NCBI RefSeq assembly: GCF_020217025.1
Contig: NZ_JAIWOF010000018.1
Coordinates: 1 to 10,000 of the forward strand
DNA from: Flavobacterium sp.
Lineage (GTDB): Bacteria; Bacteroidota; Bacteroidia; Flavobacteriales; Flavobacteriaceae
Direction of reading: 5' to 3'
Length of the DNA stretch: 10,000 nucleotides
Made by a program: the position numbers and the translations under genes. Shown piece by piece: positions 1 through 8,200 of this stretch (its first letter is position 1; the number at the start of each line of letters is the position of its first letter). The notes beneath the pieces were generated by a model. It was not told the DNA's origin. It did not search any database and saw only the letters and a list, made by a program, of their open reading frames with translations.

Positions 1-1211
1 ATTATTTGACAGCAGTTAAAGAAGGGAAAAATCCGAAACAAAATAACATCATCAAATCCTTGAATTTTGATTATTCAGGTCCGATTGATGGTCATGATTT
101 ACCTAAATTGATTTCGGAATTAGAACGATTAAAATCGGTTAAAGGTCCGAAATTCTTGCATGTAATTACTACCAAAGGCAAAGGATTACAACTGGCGGAA
201 GAAGATCAAGTCAAATATCACGCACCAGGAAAATTTGATGCTGAAACTGGAAAAATTCACCCGAAAGACGAATCGCATTTACCTCCAAAATTTCAAGATG
301 TTTTTGGACATACTTTAGTAGAATTGGCAAAACAAAACGAAAAAATCATTGGAATTACTCCGGCAATGCCTACAGGAAGTTCCATGACCTATATGATGGA
401 AGCTTTTCCAAAACGTGCTATTGACGTTGGAATTGCAGAACAACACGCTGTTACCTTAGCAGCCGGAATGGCGACGCAAGGAATGGTGGTTTTTTGTAAT
501 ATTTATTCCACTTTTTTGCAGCGAGCCTATGACCAAGTGATTCATGATGTTGCTTTACAGAATTTACCCGTTATTTTCTGTTTAGATAGGGCTGGATTGG
601 TGGGTGAAGATGGCGCTACACATCACGGCGTTTTTGATATTGCGTACTTGAATTGTATTCCGAATATGATTATTGCAGCTCCAAAAGATGAAATCGAATT
701 GCGAAATATGATGTTTACGGCTTCAGAAGGTTTAAATCATCCGATTGCCATTCGTTATCCAAGAGGAAGAGGCGAAAATGTGGATTGGGAACAACCTTTT
801 GAGAAAATGGAAATCGAAGCGATAAAAGAACTTCAAGAAGGAACGAAAGTGGCAATTTTGTCTACGGGAACTATTGGTAATAATGTAACCAAAGCCTTAA
901 AAGAAGTTGAAAATTCGAAACTATATTCACATTATCATTTTCCTTTTATAAAACCATTGGATGCTGATGCTGTTAAATCCATTATAAATTCTCACGAACA
1001 GGTTATTACTATCGAAGATGGCGCAATTACAGGTGGTTTTGGAGAGCAAATCAGCGCCATTATAGCAACCAATAATCTAAATAAATCAATCATAAATTTA
1101 GGAATTCCTGATTCATTTATAGAACATGGAACAGTTTTTGAGTTACAACAACTTTGCAAAATCGATGTTAATCATTTAAAACAATTATTTAATACTTATT
1201 CAGATGTTTAA
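1..1211 (+). CDS. dxs: 1-deoxy-D-xylulose-5-phosphate synthase, 5'-truncated by the window edge
   Basis: Dxs is a cytoplasmic thiamine-diphosphate enzyme. It condenses pyruvate with glyceraldehyde 3-phosphate to give DXP, the first step of the MEP isoprenoid pathway (known for the family). About 402 residues are visible. The frame is open to the left edge, and the first possible start, a TTG at base 6, is internal to the protein. Roughly 190-220 N-terminal residues, including the main diphosphate-binding region, lie outside the window. Numbering from that TTG, residues 48-75 finish domain I. Residues 95-260 are the transketolase pyrimidine-binding domain, with GIAEQHA around the catalytic Glu145 and DRAGLVGEDGATHHG at 194-208. 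Residues 278-395 are the transketolase C-terminal domain, with IEDGAITGGFG at 336-346. The TAA stop overlaps the start of the DUF3078 gene by 8 bases, suggesting one operon. Identification is very secure. Confidence 0.97.
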   Translation, partial: YLTAVKEGKNPKQNNIIKSLNFDYSGPIDGHDLPKLISELERLKSVKGPKFLHVITTKGKGLQLAEEDQVKYHAPGKFDAETGKIHPKDESHLPPKFQDVFGHTLVELAKQNEKIIGITPAMPTGSSMTYMMEAFPKRAIDVGIAEQHAVTLAAGMATQGMVVFCNIYSTFLQRAYDQVIHDVALQNLPVIFCLDRAGLVGEDGATHHGVFDIAYLNCIPNMIIAAPKDEIELRNMMFTASEGLNHPIAIRYPRGRGENVDWEQPFEKMEIEAIKELQEGTKVAILSTGTIGNNVTKALKEVENSKLYSHYHFPFIKPLDADAVKSIINSHEQVITIEDGAITGGFGEQISAIIATNNLNKSIINLGIPDSFIEHGTVFELQQLCKIDVNHLKQLFNTYSDV

Positions 1212-2145
1212 AAAAGCTTACCTATTTGGGCTGTTGGTTATTTGTTTACAATCTTCAGCGCAAATTATTAGAACTAAATTACCAGATTCTATTTCATACT
1301 GGAAAAAAGAGAATAAAGTAGGTTTAGACATTTCACAGATAACTTTTGTAAACTGGAATGCTGGAGGAAATAATTCTGTTTCTGGGCTCTTGAAAGGACA
1401 GTTTATCAGAACATACATTAGAGAAAACATTCATTGGAAAAACGAATTAATTGCTCGTTACGGAATTAACAAGCAAGAGAAACAAGAAATTAGAAAAACA
1501 GATGACCAGCTACAAATAAACTCAACATTTGGATATCGAACAGACTCCATTTCGAATTGGTATTACGCCGGAAAATTTAATTTCAATACTCAATTTGCAA
1601 ATGGATATGCCTATCCTAATACCAATTTAGCAATATCAAAACCCTTTGCACCTGCTTACACATTTTTAGGTATTGGTGCTGAATATTCGAGAAAAGATTT
1701 GAATCTGAACCTATATCTTTCTCCTTTAACACAGAAAACAACCTTGGTTTTCGATCAAAGATTGGCTGATCAAGGTGCTTTTGGGGTTGAAAAAGCCATT
1801 TATGATGAATTCGGTAATCTTGTGAGAAAAGGTAAAAATATAAGAAACGAAACTGGAATATTAATTACAAATCAGTGGAAAAAAGAAGTGTATAAAAATA
1901 TTATGCTTGAACACCGAATCGCATTATATACGGACTATATAAATAATTTTGGAAATATTGATGTTGACTGGCAACTTCAATTAGATATGACCGTAAATCA
2001 GTATGTAAAAGCCAATATTGGTACACATATTGTTTATGATGATGACATTAAATCAAAAGAGGAAGTAAACGGAGTTCAAGTGATTAAAGGACCAAAAGTT
2101 CAGTTAAAACAATTACTCGGAGTTGGTTTAACTTATTCTTTTTAA
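1204..2145 (+). CDS. DUF3078 domain-containing exported (outer membrane-type) protein
   Basis: This 313-residue protein matches what I know of the DUF3078 family of Bacteroidota, whose function is unknown. A signal peptide covers residues 1-19 (MFKK, then a hydrophobic core), with probable cleavage at SSA|Q. The family-typical segment is residues 38-60, containing ISQITFVNWNAGGNNSVS. The rest alternates polar and aromatic residues, as in beta-strands. The chain ends VGLTYSF with a terminal Phe, as in outer-membrane beta-barrels, so an outer-membrane location is inferred. The ATG lies inside the last codons of dxs in another frame (8-base overlap). No Shine-Dalgarno sequence and no separate promoter are visible, so transcription with dxs and translational coupling are likely. 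The gene ends before a strong terminator. The family call is fairly secure; no biochemical role can be assigned. Confidence 0.88.
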   Translation: MFKKAYLFGLLVICLQSSAQIIRTKLPDSISYWKKENKVGLDISQITFVNWNAGGNNSVSGLLKGQFIRTYIRENIHWKNELIARYGINKQEKQEIRKTDDQLQINSTFGYRTDSISNWYYAGKFNFNTQFANGYAYPNTNLAISKPFAPAYTFLGIGAEYSRKDLNLNLYLSPLTQKTTLVFDQRLADQGAFGVEKAIYDEFGNLVRKGKNIRNETGILITNQWKKEVYKNIMLEHRIALYTDYINNFGNIDVDWQLQLDMTVNQYVKANIGTHIVYDDDIKSKEEVNGVQVIKGPKVQLKQLLGVGLTYSF

Positions 2146-2350
2146 TTGAACAAAAAATAGAGTCGTCAAAGAAGGAAAATTTTTCTTTTCTCTTTTTTAA
2201 ATAATCTAAAGTTCTGAAAGAGCTTACTTATTTACCTAACTTTTCCTTCATTAAATGAACACTTTACAATGCTATTATCATTTAAGAATCATTAAAAAAA
2301 ATCCAGTAAAAACATTACTGGATTTTTTTTAAAATATTAGGTCTATTAGC
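2146..2350. other. convergent intergenic gap
   Basis: This 205-base AT-rich gap separates the + strand DUF3078 gene from the - strand M36 peptidase gene, tail to tail. Apart from the terminator hairpin near its right end, I see no ORF, tRNA-like fold, direct repeat or promoter that I can support. Confidence 0.7.
2294..2330. terminator. bidirectional intrinsic terminator
   Basis: A perfect stem pairs ATCCAGTAA (2301-2309) with TTACTGGAT (2315-2323) around the 5-base loop AAACA-type segment at 2310-2314. Seven A's precede the stem and a run of T's follows it, so both strands give a hairpin followed by a U-tract. It sits between convergent genes and probably ends the dxs-DUF3078 transcript and, from the other side, the M36 peptidase transcript, whose stop codon is only 20 bases away. 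Confidence 0.9.
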
Positions 2351-5086
2351 TTAATTATTGATAAGTAACTTTTCAGTATGATTCAAATCATTACCTTTTA
2401 ATCTTACAATGTACATTCCTTTAGCTAAGTCTTCTACATTAATTAAACATTCTGACATAAAATCAACAACATTTTTAGAAAATACTTGTCTACCATTTAT
2501 ATCAAAAATTGTAACATTTAAATCACCACTATAATTGTGAATCGCTATATTAAAACTTGATTTAGCTGGATTTGGATATAAATTAAACATATCGCTATTT
2601 TGGAAATAATTAGCCGATAATGTACAATTAGAACCTGTAGCTGGGGTTGTTCCAGGAGTAGGAACAGTAAAATCTTCTATTTGATCACGAACACCTGCAA
2701 CACCAGATTTTGTTCCTGAAGAAGCATTTACTCCCATACCTCTTCTAGCAAAAGTTTCCCAAATCATACAGTAGTCTTGTCCATTAGTTGTATTTAAATC
2801 AGCTTGAATTATAGCATTTCTACAATCAATCAAGCTAGGGTTTGCAGGAGTTAACTTCATTGCATCAATAACCAATCGCATAACTTTGTTATTACCACCT
2901 GTTCCGTTATAAATGTTAGAACTATAACCATATTTATCAATATAATTCCATGTTAAATCCCAAAGCATTACAGCCCAAATGGAACCTAATCCATGAACAT
3001 CAACTCTATCGGCAGTTCCATCATTATACCATTGATCATTAGTATCTCCAAAAGTATGAGGATTAACCGCCATATCAGTTGAATATCTGTATTCTCTAAT
3101 TCCTAGACCCGTTGTAGCTTGATTCATTGTAAAAGTACCAATTCCTCTAGCGTCGTTACGAGTATCTCCTGACTTAATTTGCATTACTAACCAAGCCCAA
3201 TCTGACCAACCTTCTCCAGGCTGCTCTGCTGAACTAGACATACCTGCACCTCCACCAACTAATCTAGTTGAAATACCGTGTCCGTATTCATGAGCAATAA
3301 TACCATTATCAAAATCACCATCAGAATTTATAAATCCAGTAGGATCATCTTTAATTTTACCATTAACTGTTCCTAATGCCATTTGAGCAATAATTGCTTC
3401 ACCCACATTGTAACTCACAAAAATAGCCGGTATTGTTAGGGTTGCATCGGAACCAGACATATTTACTAATTGATCTGGATTTGCAGCATCATTATTAACA
3501 ATGATAACAGCAACTGCACCTGCATTTTGTGCCGCTTTTACTTTTTCAACAAAAGGGCAAACTCCTCTTCTAATAACCGCAATTTTTCCATTTAAAGCCG
3601 AAGCATTTACAGCTGGACCACAAGCATCCGAATTATCTGGAGTACCATCATCATAAAGCACTAAATCTTGAGTCACTCCTGGAGAAGGCAATAAAGCAAC
3701 ATTTCCTGGTGAAAAAACATTATTTGAAGCATTATAATCCCCTGCAATAGATGCTGGAGAATTTATAGTTAAATATTTTGGAGTTGGTCCTACATTCCAA
3801 AGGTACATTTGCATTCTTGGCTTACTTCCATCGCCTGGAGTAGAGAAGTTTGCATTATTAAAACTTGGAGTTGTAGATTGTGAAGCGTCTTGAGCTTCTG
3901 CATTAACAGCATCATTTTGGAGACCTCCTCTACTATAATTTGCTGCTTGAAAATTTCTATTAGCTTCTGTAAAACCATATTGATACCACAAATCGTGCAT
4001 CACATTATTCATATAAAACAAATTAGTTATTGCTGCATTAATATAGGAAGTAGCAACTGCACCTGTACCCGCATAAGGATGATCAAAAGTTAAATTTGGA
4101 TAAGTCCCTGAAGAGGCTGCCGCATAAGTTGATGGATTTGCAGGATTTGTGTTAGTGTAGTCTGAGTAAGCAAAAACATTGTTTCCTCTTGTATAATTAT
4201 AGGTCGTTAATGAACCATTAATTGTGGTACTAGTATTGTGCCATCCATTTGGTGAAGCAGCATTTGTAGCAGGAGCTAAAGCAGTGGTTGCTTCAGGGTT
4301 TGTAATTAACTGTCTAGCTGAATGATTAGGACTTTCATAATTCCATGGGATAACTCTATAATTAGTTGTTCCAGGTGACATTAACTCAAATGCATTTGAT
4401 TTGAACATTTTATGACCAAAATTTACCACAGCATTAGTAGATGTACAACTCGAATGTGATTCTCTTGGTCCAAAATTACAATTATGAACTAAATCGAATT
4501 TTTCCAATAAATTACCAGTAGTTGCATCTACTTTTACTTTCCATAAATGCTTTGCATCTTGTGAATAAAATTCATAACTCCATGATAGGATTAAATTACC
4601 TTCTTGATTGGGAAAATAAACTAATTCTGCTCTAATTGGATCTTCTGTTAAAACGCCATTAACCAATTCATATTTATTCTTTTCTTCAGAAATAATGGAC
4701 GTTGAGAAAACATTTTCATTTAATTTTACTAAAGCTTGAGCAAAAGCATCTACAACCCCCAGTCTTGGTTGTGTAGTATTAACTTTAGAAGACAGATTTG
4801 AAATAAAGCCTTCAGGTGAGTTAATGATTTCATTATTTTTTATCCAAAAATAAATATAAGAATTGTCTATTTTAATACCACTGTAAGTTTGAAGTACCAA
4901 ATAATTAACAATTCCAGCAGATTCAACTGTTGTTTCAGTTTCTATCTTCCACTGGTTGAGTTCATTAGTTTTTAAATCGAACTTTTTTTGATTCACATTA
5001 ATATAATTCTGAATCTTTTCAGAAGGAGACTGTGAGAAAACAAAAAAACTAGATATAAAACTTAAAAAAAATAATGTTTTTTTCAT
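2351..5086 (-). CDS. secreted M36 (fungalysin-type) zinc metallopeptidase with PA domain and T9SS sorting domain
   Basis: An exported 911-residue endopeptidase precursor. Residues 1-18 are a signal peptide (MKKTLFFLSF..., likely FS|Q cleavage). Residues 22-100 resemble the FTP propeptide of M36 enzymes (VLQTYSGIKIDNS), and about 105-200 look like the rest of the inhibitory prodomain. The catalytic region begins near 330, with NNVMHDLWYQYGF at 360-372. It is interrupted by a PA domain (about 439-576, Cys489 and Cys510) and resumes with zinc motif HEYGH (His599, Glu600, His603) and third ligand Glu625 in GEGWSDW. All key residues are present, so activity is expected. Residues 836-911 (LYPNP..., GMYIVRLKG) form a T9SS type A sorting domain, implying export across the outer membrane and removal of this tail. 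The ATG gives a clean signal peptide; no Shine-Dalgarno sequence is seen, as usual in the phylum. Substrate is unknown; extracellular protein digestion is inferred. Confidence 0.95.
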   Translation of the reverse strand: MKKTLFFLSFISSFFVFSQSPSEKIQNYINVNQKKFDLKTNELNQWKIETETTVESAGIVNYLVLQTYSGIKIDNSYIYFWIKNNEIINSPEGFISNLSSKVNTTQPRLGVVDAFAQALVKLNENVFSTSIISEEKNKYELVNGVLTEDPIRAELVYFPNQEGNLILSWSYEFYSQDAKHLWKVKVDATTGNLLEKFDLVHNCNFGPRESHSSCTSTNAVVNFGHKMFKSNAFELMSPGTTNYRVIPWNYESPNHSARQLITNPEATTALAPATNAASPNGWHNTSTTINGSLTTYNYTRGNNVFAYSDYTNTNPANPSTYAAASSGTYPNLTFDHPYAGTGAVATSYINAAITNLFYMNNVMHDLWYQYGFTEANRNFQAANYSRGGLQNDAVNAEAQDASQSTTPSFNNANFSTPGDGSKPRMQMYLWNVGPTPKYLTINSPASIAGDYNASNNVFSPGNVALLPSPGVTQDLVLYDDGTPDNSDACGPAVNASALNGKIAVIRRGVCPFVEKVKAAQNAGAVAVIIVNNDAANPDQLVNMSGSDATLTIPAIFVSYNVGEAIIAQMALGTVNGKIKDDPTGFINSDGDFDNGIIAHEYGHGISTRLVGGGAGMSSSAEQPGEGWSDWAWLVMQIKSGDTRNDARGIGTFTMNQATTGLGIREYRYSTDMAVNPHTFGDTNDQWYNDGTADRVDVHGLGSIWAVMLWDLTWNYIDKYGYSSNIYNGTGGNNKVMRLVIDAMKLTPANPSLIDCRNAIIQADLNTTNGQDYCMIWETFARRGMGVNASSGTKSGVAGVRDQIEDFTVPTPGTTPATGSNCTLSANYFQNSDMFNLYPNPAKSSFNIAIHNYSGDLNVTIFDINGRQVFSKNVVDFMSECLINVEDLAKGMYIVRLKGNDLNHTEKLLINN
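3492..3609 (-). repeat. PA-domain core, diverged copy 1 (within M36 peptidase gene)
   Basis: Aligned by eye without gaps, this 118-base stretch matches 7501-7618 at about three quarters of positions (31 differences counted). It encodes the PA core NGKIAVIRRGVCPFVEKVKA and following residues. It marks paralogous domains in the two secreted genes and is not a recent exact repeat. Confidence 0.75.
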
Positions 5087-5120
5087 AATAGTTATGGAGG
5101 TTATTTTGTTGGAATTCTTC

Positions 5121-5128
5121 CAAATATA
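5121..5128 (-). promoter_or_regulatory. putative -7 box of the M36 peptidase gene
   Basis: Read on the - strand the bases are TATATTTG, a full match to the flavobacterial -7 consensus TANNTTTG. It lies 34 bases before the ATG. The nearest upstream TTG is about 27 bases away, longer than the usual 17-23 spacing, so the -33 element is not convincing. The leader that follows contains TAACCTC (5097-5103), 10 bases before the start codon. Confidence 0.6.
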
Positions 5129-5196
5129 GGATTTTATTTTATTATTTTAAAAAAACAAGATTATTTTAATATTTGTTTAAACATCGAATCACAAAC

Positions 5197-5227
5197 AAAA
5201 AAGGCTTCGAAAAACGAAGCCTTTTTT
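5197..5227. terminator. intrinsic terminator after the beta-propeller gene
   Basis: A perfect GC-containing stem pairs AAGGCTTCG (5201-5209) with CGAAGCCTT (5215-5223) around five A's. It is extended by A's on the left and T's on the right, so it can act in both directions. On the - strand it lies 22 bases past the stop of the beta-propeller gene and upstream of the M36 peptidase promoter. It therefore probably separates the two genes into different transcripts. Confidence 0.9.
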
Positions 5228-5249
5228 AAAACATCCAATATATCTTAAT

Positions 5250-8200
5250 CTAATTTAAGACTATTTTTTCTGAGTAAGTTAATCCTTCTCCAATTAATTT
5301 AACAACATACATACCTGATTGTAAACCTTGTAAGTTTAATGTTTTTTCCATTGAAAAAGGCTCTTCTGTTGAAAAAACTTTTCTACCATTTAAATCAAAA
5401 ACTTCAACATTAACCAAACTAGAATGATTAGCCAAAGAAATATTTAAAACACCATTTGATGGGTTTGGATAAATTCTAATTCCTTTTAATGCTGCTATAT
5501 CTTCATTTGATAAAACAGTATTAGTAAATGACCCAGAGAATATGCCTCTACCATAAGTAGCAGCAAATACTTTATTATCATTTCTTAAATCCATATCAGG
5601 AACTTTTACATTGCTCATACCATTGTAAGATTGATTCCAAACTGGAGAAGCTGTGTTAAATGTATTGGTATACCAAACTCCTAAATCAGTTCCTATAATT
5701 ACTTCTTCTGGTCTTAATGGGTTTTGTAAAATACATTTTACTGGTAAATCAGGTAAATTACCTTCCTTGCTAACCCAAGTTGGTGTAGCAGAAGTACCAT
5801 TTGCAGTATACCAAATACTTGTAACACCATAATTATGCATTGTTACAAAAATTTCATTTTCAGTAGCACCAAACTCAACATCAGAAACACTTCCCACAAA
5901 AGCAGGACCTGTAATATCTGTCCATACTTGAGAACCAGCTGCTAAATTCGCATTAGTTACTTTTAACAACTTACTATTTCTTGTACCTATTAACAACGTT
6001 GTTGAAGCTGTAGTATAAGGAGAAACTTTTAAAGCTGTTGGGCTATTAGTTAATAATGCATTTGTTAAATTAACTCTAGTTACAAGACCAGATTTTAAAT
6101 TTCCATATCGCTTAACAATATAACTGGTTCCAGATGAATAATCAACATATAAAAAATCTAAACTAGAATCTAATGCCATAGCTGGATAGAAAGCACCATT
6201 TGAAAGATTTGTTTCAGCAGCAGCACTAATAGCTCTTGTAGTTCCTGTTGGTACTGGTCTATAATTAATATTTGCATTATACACATAACTTGAAATATAA
6301 TATTTATCTGCTCCTTGGTCAAATACAGTTGTTCCACCATCTCCACCTTGAGATTCTACACTTGGATTAACACCTGCACCAACTCCACCAAAATAATTTG
6401 TCCCGTTATCCTGAGCTCCAGCAGAAAAGTAATCCCCAACTAAATTTCCTCCTGTAGCCCCAGTTGGCGCTACAGCTACTGAATGAAACTGAGTTACATT
6501 AAATCCATTATTTCTTGATGAAGCAGTAGTTCCTGATAAACTTGACGTAAAATAGACACCTCCATCATTTCCAAAAATACCAACATTAGGACTGCCAGGC
6601 TTGAAAGCCATTGCGTGCTGATCAGAGTGAACATTTGAAGTCCAGTTAGAAATAGCTGTCCAAGTAGTTCCCCCGTTTGTAGATCTGTATAAGTCAATAC
6701 CTCCAACATATAAAATTTGATCATTTGTAGGATCTGATTCAATCATTAAATCATAAAAAGCTTGTGCGCCTGTAAAACCATAAGTAGTCTCTCTTGTCTC
6801 GTTTCCGGCTGGCAAACCTAAAACAGCTGGAGCAGTAGCAAAACCATCTGTAGTTACTAAAAGTTTAACTTCAATTGTTGGATTTGCAGCATCTGCTTGA
6901 TCAAGTTCACTTAATACATATAACTTGTTAGCTGTTGTATTGGAAGCTTCAATTTCAACTCTAGTTCCTCCTCCATTTCCTGTAACTGTATACTTATCTA
7001 CAAATGTAGCACCACCGTTTGTTGAAGCAAAAACTTTTCCTCCACCATCTCCAAAGGTCCAACTATTAGTTGTTGAAACCCAAATTGTACCATTTAGATC
7101 GATTTCGATATCATTTGGACAATGTCTGTTTCCTCCAGCTGTTAACGGCAATGTTAATAGAGTCCAGTTAGCACCTCCATCTGTTGATTTATAGACTCCA
7201 TATGTAGTACTTCCTTGATAGGTTGCATTTGCAGATGAAGAATAATAAGTATCTCCTGCCGCAACATAAATTTCAGATACACCTCCGTTATTTTTAACAA
7301 CAATATCATTAATATGCTGAATACCAGGAACTATATTCCCTGATGGTACTCCCACCGCTGCAGTGTTTAAGGTTCCATTAACTGTTCCTGAAAGAACCGC
7401 AGCTTCAATAATATCTCCATCTTCTTTAGAAATAGCAACAGACGGAATCGTTATTGTAGCATCTGTACCACCCATAGCTGCTGGGCCAGCTCCTGCTGCA
7501 TTATTCATCATAATTACGGCAACAGCTCCAGCAAGTTGTGCGGCTTTTACTTTAATAACAAAAGAACAAGTACCTCTTCTAATTAATGCTATTTTACCAT
7601 TTAATGCAGCTGCATTAGTAATGTTATCACATCCATCTGACGAAGGAGCTGTGTCATCTGACACCAGTACAATGTTATTTGTTAATGGACCACTAAGAGC
7701 TGTACCAAATGCTGTAGTAGGAATAACAGAATAAGAACCTGCAATCCCTGCTGGGCTATTAATGGTCAAACTTGAAGCAGATTGAAAAGTTGTAGGCCCT
7801 GTAATTCCTCCTAAAACTTTAGACCAAGTAAGTCCTCCATTAGTAGACTTCCAAACTCCATCACCACTCACATCGCCAAAAACATAAGACTCTCCTGTTC
7901 CTGCATAAAATACATTTGTATTATTTGGATCATATGTAATTGAAGAAACATTTAAATTTTCAGGAATATTAATTCTTGTCCAAGTAGAAGCAGCACTTGA
8001 TATGTTGGTGTTTTTCCATAAACCACCACTCACACCACCTGCGATAACGGTATTATAAGTAGGATCATTTGGATCAAACATTATTGCTCTTGTTCTTCCT
8101 CCAACATTATTTGGACCTCTTTCTACCCAGTTATTATCACTTGCATCACCAGGTGTTCTACCTTCAGCAAGAGCAGCATTTCTTTCTCTGATTAATCTAT

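Noticed and set aside
6..8. TTG as the true start of dxs
   Set aside because: The frame continues upstream to the edge, and the protein would lack about a third of the Dxs N-terminus. The codon is internal and the gene is cut by the window.
2171..2249. GAAGGAAAA (2171-2179) and TTTTCCTTC (2241-2249) as an inverted repeat or second terminator
   Set aside because: The arms are purine/pyrimidine runs separated by 61 bases with no compact hairpin. The much stronger hairpin at 2294-2330 already explains termination.
7363..7734. A 123-residue open frame on the + strand, antisense to the propeller gene
   Set aside because: It lies wholly opposite the PA-encoding region of a well-supported gene. 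Its Ala/Pro/Val-rich product is what the complement of that coding sequence would give.
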